Origin: Halovivax cerinus
GTDB lineage: Archaea > Halobacteriota > Halobacteria > Halobacteriales > Natrialbaceae
Direction of reading: 5' to 3'
NCBI RefSeq assembly: GCF_024498195.1
Contig: NZ_CP101824.1
Span: 1,302,001 to 1,366,000, forward strand
Length of the DNA: 64,000 nucleotides
Each line of letters opens with the position of its first letter. Positions within the stretch are counted from its first letter, which is position 1. Shown here one piece after another: positions 20,040-27,128 of this stretch. The notes under the pieces were generated by a model. The model made no database searches. It saw nothing but the letters and a program-made list of their open reading frames with translations, and was not told where the DNA came from. Position numbers and translations under genes: made by a program.

Positions 20040-20377
20040 GCGACGCCGTCCCCCCGGACCGTGCGTTTGTGTGCACCGCGTGCGACCATCGCTGGTACTA
20101 CACCCGACAGCGCTGTCCGGCCTGTGGCGCCGCCGACGCGGACACCTACGAGCTGGGGACTGGCAGCGTCCTCGCGACGACGACCGTCCACGCCACGCCG
20201 CCGGGCGTTCGGCAGCCGAATCCGCTCGCAATCGTCGCGTTCGAGCACGTCTCTCTCGTCGCACAGCTCGCCGACGAGACGATCGAGACCGGCGACGCCG
20301 TCACGTTCGGTGACGAGGCCGTCCTCCGGGACGGCGACGAGCCGATCGAGGGGCCCCGGCTGGTCAGATCGGAGTGA
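20036..20377 (+). CDS. DUF35 zinc-ribbon/OB-fold protein, thiolase partner
   Basis: A 113-residue protein with an N-terminal rubredoxin-like zinc ribbon (CTACDHRWYYTRQRCPACGAAD) and an OB-fold (SVLATTTVHATPPGV, NPLAIVAFEHVSLVAQLADE). In archaeal acetoacetyl-CoA thiolase/HMG-CoA synthase this family bridges the enzymes and provides a shared CoA-binding site. It overlaps the thiolase stop by four bases, so the three-gene operon (CoA-transferase, thiolase, DUF35) probably makes one acyl-CoA processing unit. Confidence 0.9.
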   Translation: MSDAVPPDRAFVCTACDHRWYYTRQRCPACGAADADTYELGTGSVLATTTVHATPPGVRQPNPLAIVAFEHVSLVAQLADETIETGDAVTFGDEAVLRDGDEPIEGPRLVRSE

Positions 20378-20463
20378 CCGTTCGCGGCGGTCGATCGACG
20401 GCCCGCTCGGACGTCAGTGGCACCCGAACTGCTTTTCCCGCAGGCGTCGACGATCGGAGCGAG

Positions 20464-20733
20464 ATGGACGAGGACGAATTAGTGCGCGCACGCGACCGGC
20501 TTCGAGACGCCGAACGAGACGCGGATGGATCGGTTGCGACCGACCTTCGGGCTGTCGCCGACGACCTAGAGGCGATCGCGAACGGTGACCAGCCGGTCGA
20601 CCACGCCGTGATCGACGGTTACCTGAATCGGCTCCGCCAGGCCGAGCGAGAGGCCGATGCCGGCGTCGAGGGCGATGTAGCCGCGGCGATCGAGGTGCTT
20701 TCGACGTACCGGACGGGGCTGGGAGAGCGCTGA
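20464..20733 (+). CDS. Small helical haloarchaeal protein (DUF7553-like)
   Basis: An 89-residue acidic, all-helical protein: ELVRARDRLRDAERDADGSVATDLRAVADDLEAIA, then a second helical hairpin with YLNRLRQAEREAD. The two halves look like an internal duplication (RDRLRDAERDAD versus LNRLRQAEREAD). It resembles small haloarchaeal proteins catalogued as DUF7553; function unknown. I chose the ATG at 20464; the in-frame extension to 20374 has a basic, non-conserved composition. Confidence 0.75.
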   Translation: MDEDELVRARDRLRDAERDADGSVATDLRAVADDLEAIANGDQPVDHAVIDGYLNRLRQAEREADAGVEGDVAAAIEVLSTYRTGLGER

Positions 20734-20761
20734 CGCGGTCGTCCGATTCGGTGTCCGTCCG

Positions 20762-21883
20762 TCACTCCGGTCCCGCCAGCGTGGTCTGTCTCGGTCCCGA
20801 CTCGCGGCGTCCCCGCCGATGTCGGTAGAGTCCCATCGACAGCGCGCCGAGCCCGAGCAGGAGGACGAGGAACGTCACGAGGCCGCCGACGATGGGCAGT
20901 TGCGAGAGCAGGGCGCCGCCGACGAGTCCGACGACGAGCGCGAGCCACGCGCTCTCGACGCCGAGTGCGGAGAGGGCCCAGGCGGCGATGGCGAACCAGC
21001 CGTAGACGACCGCGATCCAGCAGACAAGCGCGAAGACGAACAGGCCGAGGATCGTGATCGGGATCCCGACGACCGTGATCGCGATCGCCACGAGCAAGAT
21101 CGGGACGACGATCAGGACGGCCAGGCCGACGAGGCCGGACCGGAGCGGTGCGGTGGACACCCGGTCGGCGACGTGGCGCGAGAAGCGCGGGAAGAGTGCG
21201 AGCAGGATGGCACCCAGGAGCAGGTTCAGGACGAGCGCGTAGAGGGCGAAGAGCCAGGATGCGAGCGGTCCGAGGGTCGGCCCGACGTCGGGCCCGACCG
21301 ACGCGTCCTCGCTGATCGATCCCGCGACGGCGTCCTGGTTCCCCTGGAGGTCGCCTGAGTAGGAGAGATCGCCGCCGATGCTGGCGTTCGCACCCAGCGT
21401 GATCGTGTCGGCACCGATATCGGCGTTGCCACCGATCTCTCCGTCGATCGTCGCCGTGCCCGCCCCGGCCTCCAGGTCCTCGCCGATCGACCCCGAGTCG
21501 GCGATCAGGAGGTTACCGCCGGCCGCCGAGACGTCGCCGCCGACCGTTCCCGCGATCTCGACGTTCCCTGCGAACGCTTGCAGGTCTCCCTCGACACTCC
21601 CGCCCTCGGCTATCCGCACGTTCCCCGCCATCGCGCTGACGTCGCCGGTCACCGTCCCCCGCACGACGACGTGCCCGGCGAACGCGTTCACGTTCTCGAC
21701 CGTCTCTCCCTCCTCGACGACGACCGACCCGCCGGCCTCGTCCGTCTGCGCCGACACCGGAAGCGCCACGGTCCCGGCGATGAGGAGGCCGACGAGCAGG
21801 ATCGTCCCCATCCTGAGTAGACGTCGTCGATTCGTCCGCTGCCTGGATCCGCGTCGTCCGATTCCATCCGATTTCGCGCCCAT
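20762..21883 (-). CDS. Secreted bactofilin-like beta-solenoid protein with C-terminal membrane domain
   Basis: A 373-residue protein. A basic N-terminus and a hydrophobic helix (residues 25-45, ending ALPVSAQ) form a signal sequence. Residues 50-190 are short repeated strands (GHVVVRGTVTGDVSAMAGNV, then similar turns roughly every 17-18 residues), the right-handed beta-helix of polymer-forming bactofilins. Four to five TM helices follow (about 205-355) and a basic tail ends the protein. The beta-solenoid would therefore lie outside the cell. Bactofilins shape membranes or walls; here a surface scaffold role is plausible but unproven. Confidence 0.82.
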   Translation of the reverse strand: MGAKSDGIGRRGSRQRTNRRRLLRMGTILLVGLLIAGTVALPVSAQTDEAGGSVVVEEGETVENVNAFAGHVVVRGTVTGDVSAMAGNVRIAEGGSVEGDLQAFAGNVEIAGTVGGDVSAAGGNLLIADSGSIGEDLEAGAGTATIDGEIGGNADIGADTITLGANASIGGDLSYSGDLQGNQDAVAGSISEDASVGPDVGPTLGPLASWLFALYALVLNLLLGAILLALFPRFSRHVADRVSTAPLRSGLVGLAVLIVVPILLVAIAITVVGIPITILGLFVFALVCWIAVVYGWFAIAAWALSALGVESAWLALVVGLVGGALLSQLPIVGGLVTFLVLLLGLGALSMGLYRHRRGRRESGPRQTTLAGPE

Positions 21884-21905
21884 ACACTCCCTACGACGTC
21901 CAACG

Positions 21906-21915
21906 TGGTATAGGT
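21906..21915 (-). promoter_or_regulatory. TATA box of the bactofilin-like gene
   Basis: ACCTATACC on the minus strand is 23-32 bases before the ATG at 21883, consistent with a leaderless transcript. Confidence 0.5.
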
Positions 21916-21942
21916 GTATGGGGGATGATAGGAACTGTGACG

Positions 21943-22040
21943 GTCATCGGGTCCGATCCGACGGCGCCAGGACCGATTCGAGGTCGTCGGGTTCGATCGG
22001 GTGCCGCCAGGACCGATTCGAGGTCGTCGGGTTCGATCCG
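21943..22040. repeat. 40-base tandem repeat, about 2.4 copies
   Basis: GCCAGGACCGATTCGAGGTC begins two near-perfect copies at 21966 and 22006, 40 bases apart; the first 33 bases are identical. A degenerate partial copy precedes them from about 21943. The array lies between the bactofilin-like gene and the stop of the DUF4397 gene. Confidence 0.85.
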
Positions 22041-22080
22041 ACGTCACTCTCGCAATCGTTCGGTGGGCCGCAGCGCGGCG

Positions 22081-22824
22081 CTAGCAGTCGCCGGCCATCG
22101 GCCCGTCGACCGCGAACTCGACCGCGAAGTCACGTCCGTCGGTGTCGCTCGGCGGTTCGAGGTACCCGATCGCGAACGCGGAGTAGGCCGTTCCTCGCTC
22201 GACGCTCGCCGTGACGGTCGCGACGGTCGTCTCGGCGTCTCCGGCCGGTCGGACGGCGAGGTCGTAGTCGCCCGCCGGAACGGCGACGTAATCCGAGGCC
22301 TCGCCGAAGGCGACGTTCCGGAAGAGCGCGGCGTCGCCGGCGTAGACGTCGACGGCTGGCGCGTCGGGCGCGGTGTGGACGAGGCGAACCAGGGCCGACC
22401 CAGCGTCGGTCAGGATCAGCGGTTGGAAGGTGTCAGCCCCGAGTTCGCCGATCGCCGCGACGGTGTAGTACGCGGATCCGATCGTGACGTCGTCGTCGAA
22501 GACCACCGTTTCTGCGTCGCCAGCGGCCGTGATACGGACGTTGTAGGTGCCGGTGTCGACGCCCAGGTAGTGGGATATCGTTCCGTACGCGACGTCGGCG
22601 AGCACTTTGTCGCCCGCGAGGTAGACGTCGACTGCGGGGGCGTCGGGCGAGAGGTGCGCGACGCGAACGGCGGCTTCGGGAGCCGCCGACGGTTCGGATC
22701 CGTCGTCTTTCGTCTCTCGATCGTCGTCGTCGTGCTCTCCGGTGGCGTAGACGGCACCTGGAATGGCTGTGAGCCCGCCGACGACGGCGGTGCCTTTGAT
22801 CGCGGTTCGTCTCGTTGGGGACAT
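22081..22824 (-). CDS. Tat-exported DUF4397 domain protein
   Basis: A 247-residue secreted protein. The N-terminus SPTRRTAIKGTAVVGGLTA is a Tat signal. An acidic linker follows (HDDDDRETKDDG). Two DUF4397 repeats come next, each opening with a VRVAHLSPDAPAVDVYL-type motif (about residue 52 and again as VRLVHTAPDAPAVDVYA near 147). DUF4397 proteins are surface or periplasmic beta-sandwich proteins of unknown function. It appears monocistronic. Confidence 0.88.
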   Translation of the reverse strand: MSPTRRTAIKGTAVVGGLTAIPGAVYATGEHDDDDRETKDDGSEPSAAPEAAVRVAHLSPDAPAVDVYLAGDKVLADVAYGTISHYLGVDTGTYNVRITAAGDAETVVFDDDVTIGSAYYTVAAIGELGADTFQPLILTDAGSALVRLVHTAPDAPAVDVYAGDAALFRNVAFGEASDYVAVPAGDYDLAVRPAGDAETTVATVTASVERGTAYSAFAIGYLEPPSDTDGRDFAVEFAVDGPMAGDC

Positions 22825-23033
22825 TGCACGCTCGGCGACGGCGGTCCCCGGAATATATCGGCATGAACGTACGGCGTAGAATCGCTCGACGATGAGTGTC
22901 GGGCGATCCCGTATGGGCCGCCTACCGATCGAAGGGATGACGTACGACCCGGTTCACGAGATCCGTCGGGACCGGGGCTCGGACCGCACTGCGTCACTCC
23001 TGTGTTCTTCGCCCCGTCGACGTCCCTCTCATC

Positions 23034-23450
23034 TTATTCGAGGGGTGTCGTCGACAGGTTGTAGGCGGCGACAGCGTCGCCTTTCATATCCTGCGGGACG
23101 TATATCTTGAAGATTTTAACCTCTCCAGCGTCGATCGCGCCAACACCGTCCGTCTCCGTGGTGAGTTTCGCTCCCGACTCGTTGCGAAACGTGACCCGAA
23201 CGAGAACTTTGCCATCGGTGGCCGTGTCTTCGGTCGTTACCTGACCGGTGACGAAGGCCTCGCCATAGCCGCTATTGTTCACGAATCGATGTTCGGGAAA
23301 CGCAAACTGACCGGAATCGGGTGTGGAACCGCTCACGGTGGCTGTCGGCGTGTCGTTGGTCTCCGACGGATACTCTCCATCCTCACTACAGCCGCTCAAC
23401 AGGCCCGTGAGGGCTACCCCTCCGGCGACGAGCGTGTGTCTACGTCGCAT
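23034..23450 (-). CDS. Small haloarchaeal lipoprotein with FxLYD-like beta domain
   Basis: A 138-residue lipoprotein. The basic start MRRRHTLVAGGVALTGLLSGC ends in a lipobox with cysteine 21. A Ser/Thr linker follows, then one beta-sandwich domain (GYGEAFVTGQVTTED, VLVRVTFRNESG, GEVKIFKIYVP) that looks like the FxLYD family of secreted domains. Ligand unknown. I chose the ATG at 23450 because the signal peptide starts there; the upstream extension is not signal-like. It ends just before the orc1 stop side of the next gene, same strand. Confidence 0.8.
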   Translation of the reverse strand: MRRRHTLVAGGVALTGLLSGCSEDGEYPSETNDTPTATVSGSTPDSGQFAFPEHRFVNNSGYGEAFVTGQVTTEDTATDGKVLVRVTFRNESGAKLTTETDGVGAIDAGEVKIFKIYVPQDMKGDAVAAYNLSTTPLE

Positions 23451-23497
23451 GCTCCATCGTGGCACGCACTCTTTCAATAATCTGTCGTAACTGGCGA

Positions 23498-24628
23498 TCA
23501 CTCTAACCGATCCAGCACGGCGTCGGTCTCGTACGACAGCGAGAGCGAACGCGAGCGGCCGCGACCCTCGATCTCGGCGTAGTCGGCGTCGATGAGGTCT
23601 AACTGGTCGAGTTTGTTGACGATCTCCGAGTAGCGGGTGTAGCCCAGGTCGGTCTCCTCGTGGAAGGCCTCGTAGACGTCGCCCGCTTGATCGCCGTCGT
23701 GCTCGGCGATGACGCGCACGAGCGCCGCCTCGGAGTCGGAGAGGCCCTGCAGACTCCGCGAGAGGCTGATGTACTTCGAGGTCTCGAAGGCCGACTCGAC
23801 GTCCTCGACGGAGATCGTCTTCGAGCCGCGCATCTCGGCGTTCAGGCCGGCGCGTTTGAAGAGGTCGATGCCGACCCGGAGGTCGCCGCTGTCTGCGGTG
23901 AGCTCGGCCACGCGGTCGAGGATCGGTGCGGTGACGACGCCGTCGTTGAACCCACGCTCGACACGCTCGCGGAGGATGTCGACGATCTCGCGCTCGTCGT
24001 AGACGGGGAAGTAGACGTCCTCCGGGCGGAAGACGCTCTGGACGCGCGGGTCGAGTTCGTCGACGACGTCGAGCGTCGGATCGGAGGAGACGAGGATGAC
24101 GCCGATCTTCGCCCCGGCGTGTTCCTCGTGGGCGCGCAACAGCGAGTACAGCGTGTCGGAGGCCTCGTTCTCGTAGAAGAGGTAGTTGACGTCGTCCAGC
24201 GCGACGACGAGTACGCGGTCGTCCTCGACGAGCTGTTCTGCGATCTGGCCGAAGAGTTTCTTGAACGAGATGCCAGAGGACGGCGGCTCGTAGTCGAACG
24301 TGCCCTCGAACAGTCGTGAGAAGACGGCATAGCGCGTCGAGTTGACCTGGCAGTTGACCCGGATCGTCCGTACGTCCCGAGTCTCGGCGCCGATCTCGTC
24401 GTAGAGACGCTGGATCGCGGTCGTCTTTCCCGTCCCCGGCGGTCCCCTGACGAGGACGTTGAGTGGGCGCGATCCGCGGACGGCCGGACGTAGCGCGTAC
24501 GTCAGACTCTGCATCTGCGAGTCGCGGTGCTTGAACGTCTCCGGGACGTAGTCGATCTCGAAGACGGACTCGGTTCGAAAGACCGTCTCGTCCCAGCCAA
24601 GCATCCCCTCGTCGGGGTCCCGTTCCAT
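23498..24628 (-). CDS. Orc1/Cdc6 family replication initiator
   Basis: A 376-residue AAA+ initiator. Walker A GPPGTGKT is at about 62-69, Walker B VLVVALDDVNYLF near 140-152, sensor 1 VILVSSDPT near 180, and the arginine-finger region LDPRVQSVF near 193-201. A C-terminal winged helix (SEAALVRVIAEHDGDQ, YTRYSEIVNKLDQLDLI) would bind origin DNA. Haloarchaea carry many paralogues, so this one may fire a secondary origin or none. I chose the ATG at 24628 (MERDPDEGML), with a GTG three codons earlier as an alternative. No canonical origin-recognition box is visible upstream, but direct repeats are. Confidence 0.92.
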   Translation of the reverse strand: MERDPDEGMLGWDETVFRTESVFEIDYVPETFKHRDSQMQSLTYALRPAVRGSRPLNVLVRGPPGTGKTTAIQRLYDEIGAETRDVRTIRVNCQVNSTRYAVFSRLFEGTFDYEPPSSGISFKKLFGQIAEQLVEDDRVLVVALDDVNYLFYENEASDTLYSLLRAHEEHAGAKIGVILVSSDPTLDVVDELDPRVQSVFRPEDVYFPVYDEREIVDILRERVERGFNDGVVTAPILDRVAELTADSGDLRVGIDLFKRAGLNAEMRGSKTISVEDVESAFETSKYISLSRSLQGLSDSEAALVRVIAEHDGDQAGDVYEAFHEETDLGYTRYSEIVNKLDQLDLIDADYAEIEGRGRSRSLSLSYETDAVLDRLE

Positions 24629-24716
24629 CACTTTCACCTCGCTCTCCGAGCTACGTCAGTGTTTCGGCGAGCGGCACGCTCCGGGAGAGACGCCGCGGAT
24701 TTCACCCTCCCGTGTT

Positions 24717-24816
24717 GTCGGGTGCGACACGTCGGGCTGGTCGATGGTCGGGTGCGACGGACCAGACTTATTGATAGACGAGTCAGAGTGACGGACTGGT
24801 CGATGGTCGGGTGCGA
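24717..24816. repeat. About 30-base degenerate tandem repeats upstream of orc1
   Basis: GTCGGGTGCGA occurs at 24717, 24747 and 24806. The longer stretch CTGGTCGATGGTCGGGTGCG starts two copies at 24737 and 24796, 59 bases apart. The spacing fits a 29-30 base unit with one decayed copy. The repeats bracket the least GC-rich stretch of the divergent interval (CAGACTTATTGATAGACG). Confidence 0.7.
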
Positions 24817-24905
24817 TCGTCGGACTGACCGGCGACTGGGACTGTCAGTACGTCCTGGCGACCGGGTTATCTCCTCCGGCGACCTATCTATGCACGGTGA
24901 TACCA

Positions 24906-25181
24906 ATGTCCACAGAACCGTCGTCCCGCTTCGGCTGGCTCGAATCGCTCACGCTGGTCCTCGTCACGATCGGCGCGCTCAACTGGGGCCTCGTCGGCCT
25001 CACCGAGTTCGTCGGCACCAACCTGAACGTCGTCGACCTCGTCTTCGGCTCGATGCCCGCCATCGAAGCCGCGATCTACCTCCTCGTCGGCCTCGCCGGC
25101 CTGGTGATGGTCGCCGTCGCGACCCGGCGCTACCGTCACCGCGCCGATATCGAGGCGGAACGCGCCCGCGCGGCGCGATAA
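24906..25181 (+). CDS. DUF378 family small membrane protein
   Basis: A 91-residue protein with two TM helices: LTLVLVTIGALNWGLVGLTEF (containing the DUF378 motif GALNWGLVG) and AIYLLVGLAGLVMVAVATRR. A basic/acidic helical tail follows. Function unknown across the family. I chose the ATG at 24906 (MSTEPSSRFGW). It is divergent from orc1. Confidence 0.88.
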   Translation: MSTEPSSRFGWLESLTLVLVTIGALNWGLVGLTEFVGTNLNVVDLVFGSMPAIEAAIYLLVGLAGLVMVAVATRRYRHRADIEAERARAAR

Positions 25182-25258
25182 CGCGCTGTTTTTCGGCCGT
25201 ATGGACGCCTCCTCGCCGACTCCGGACCCCTCGCGATGGGTGCGCCGCCACCGTGCGG

Positions 25259-26458
25259 TCACCCCGTCGACGGGGCACCGTCGGTCTCTCTGGCCGGCGC
25301 GTCGGCTGGTGGCTGGCTGCGCGGCAGCTCCACGGTGAACCGACTCCCGCCGGGCCCCGTCTCGGCGAGATACACGTCCCCGTCGTAGGCCGTGACGAGT
25401 TTCTCGACGAGGTAGAGGCCGAGACCGTGCGTGTCGGCGTGGCCGCGCCCCCGATCGAAGATCGTCTCGCGCTCGTCGGGTGCGATCCCGGGACCGTCGT
25501 CTTCGACGTCGACGCGGACCGTCCCCTCGTCCCGGGTGACGGTGACCCCGACCCACGGGTCCGGATCGTCGGTGTGCTCGACCGCGTTCGCGAGGATGTT
25601 TCCGAACACGCGGGACAGCAGCGCGTCCGCGCGGACGTACACCGACGACGGAATGTCGCTCTCGATCGTGACACGCTCCTGTGACCGTTCGAGCGCCGCC
25701 ACCTCCGATCGAAGGAGGTCCGCGAGATCGACGGGGTACAGTTCGTGGTCGCCCGAGGCTGTCCGCAGTAACACCTGGACGTCGTCGATGACGTTCGTGA
25801 GATCGTCCGCCTCGGCGTGGATCACGCGCGCCCACTCTCGTTCCTCGTCGTCGAGCGTTGCGCCCTCGTCCATGAGCCGCGTCGCGTAGCCGTCGACGAT
25901 CGCCGCCGTGTTCAGGACCTCGTGTCGCAGGATGCTGTTCAGGTAATCGAGCAGGTCGCGCTGTTCTTTCAGTTGTTCGGCGCGCACCGCCGTTCGCTCG
26001 GCGCGCCGCGCGCGCTCGACCGCCCTGGCTTCGATGACCCCGATCAACAGCCCGACGCTCGCGCCGATGACGATCGCCCAGCGGACCCAGCCGACGACGA
26101 GCGCCACCTTCCCCGGCGGTATCGCCGCGATCAACGCGGCGTTGATGAGCACGAACGACACGATGCCGCCGAGCACCCAGCGACCGATCCGCGGGTACCG
26201 GGCCGGGCGGACATCTGCCCGGTCGAGCCGCCGCGGAGCGTACAGCAACCAGGCGAGAAACGGGAGCATCGAGAGCATTCCGGCGAGGTAGAGCTCTCCG
26301 AACTGGACGTCGGACCCGAGGAGCGCCAGTACGAGCGTCTCCACGATCACACCGGCCGTGAGCACGACGCCCAGTGCGTGGATGGCGACGACCGCCACCG
26401 GCTGGGTGGGGGCCGAACTGCCGGTGGCGAATTTCACAGCCCTACGTTGGATCGACAC
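25259..26458 (-). CDS. Membrane sensor histidine kinase
   Basis: A 399-residue kinase. Four to five TM helices occupy residues 20-150, with no recognisable periplasmic or PAS sensor, so the signal may be sensed in the membrane. The phosphoacceptor box is LLDYLNSILRHEVLNTAAIVDG (histidine near residue 180), the H-x-E/N-type HisKA of haloarchaea. The ATPase part has the N box FGNILANAVEHTDD, G1 VEDDGPGIAPDE and G2 GHGLGLYLVEKLV-like THGLGLYLVEK. No response regulator is adjacent. It starts with GTG and is divergent from the CFI-box protein. Confidence 0.9.
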   Translation of the reverse strand: MSIQRRAVKFATGSSAPTQPVAVVAIHALGVVLTAGVIVETLVLALLGSDVQFGELYLAGMLSMLPFLAWLLYAPRRLDRADVRPARYPRIGRWVLGGIVSFVLINAALIAAIPPGKVALVVGWVRWAIVIGASVGLLIGVIEARAVERARRAERTAVRAEQLKEQRDLLDYLNSILRHEVLNTAAIVDGYATRLMDEGATLDDEEREWARVIHAEADDLTNVIDDVQVLLRTASGDHELYPVDLADLLRSEVAALERSQERVTIESDIPSSVYVRADALLSRVFGNILANAVEHTDDPDPWVGVTVTRDEGTVRVDVEDDGPGIAPDERETIFDRGRGHADTHGLGLYLVEKLVTAYDGDVYLAETGPGGSRFTVELPRSQPPADAPARETDGAPSTG

Positions 26459-26591
26459 CGTTTATCGTTTCTGGCCTCAGCCGTCCCTGGCGACGGGGAT
26501 CGCGCGTTCCCCGCCCGACATCGCTCCCCCCGACATCGGTCGATGACGAGCGACACCCCTCCAGTCTCCCGATCCGTCCGCGGCCGACTCC

Positions 26592-27092
26592 GTGAGCGCC
26601 TCCGGAATGAATTGGGTCGAGGGCGAGCGCGTGGGCCCGTTCTGTCCACGCGATGGAGTTTCTCCTACCGCTCGAGAGACGGAGCCGATCGAACTCGTCT
26701 CGCCCGTCGCGGACGCACGGACTGTGACGCTCGAACCCGGGACGGAGACGGCGGTGACGTTCACGATTCCGGCGGCCGAGGTGTCGGGCGCGGTCGAGAT
26801 CACCGTGCGGAGCGCCGACGACCGGGACAGCGTGACGGTCACCGCCGTCGACCCGTGTTTCATCGCGACGGCGGCGTACGACACGCCCCGCGCCCAGGAG
26901 ATCGACGTTCTCCGGGCGTTCAGAGACGAGGTGCTCGCGGCGAACGCGCTCGGCCGCGTCGCGATCACCGCGTACTATCGAACGAGTCCGCCGATCGCAG
27001 ACTGGATCCGACGCAACCCGCGACGCCGGTACGTCGTTCGCGAGTTCGTGGTGGCACCGACCGTCTCCGCCGTCGAGCGACTTCGAGGCTAG
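26592..27092 (+). CDS. CFI-box-CTERM domain protein
   Basis: A 166-residue protein. Its C-terminal 70 residues open with CFIATAAYDT and continue with LRAFRDEVL, AITAYYRTSPPIADWI and a helical end. This is the pattern of the CFI-box C-terminal domain found at the ends of many secreted or membrane proteins. The preceding part (about residues 35-95) looks like one short beta domain. There is no clear signal peptide, so the given start (GTG 26592; ATG 26607 also in frame) may be wrong, or the gene may be a 5'-truncated remnant of a larger protein. Confidence 0.65.
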   Translation: MSASGMNWVEGERVGPFCPRDGVSPTARETEPIELVSPVADARTVTLEPGTETAVTFTIPAAEVSGAVEITVRSADDRDSVTVTAVDPCFIATAAYDTPRAQEIDVLRAFRDEVLAANALGRVAITAYYRTSPPIADWIRRNPRRRYVVREFVVAPTVSAVERLRG

Positions 27093-27128
27093 GACCGGTC
27101 GGTCCCAGTCGTCTGCCGGCCTGTTTTC

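Noticed and set aside
24640-24900. Canonical origin of replication beside orc1.
   Set aside because: No match to the haloarchaeal origin-recognition box I know, so it is listed only as a question among the findings.
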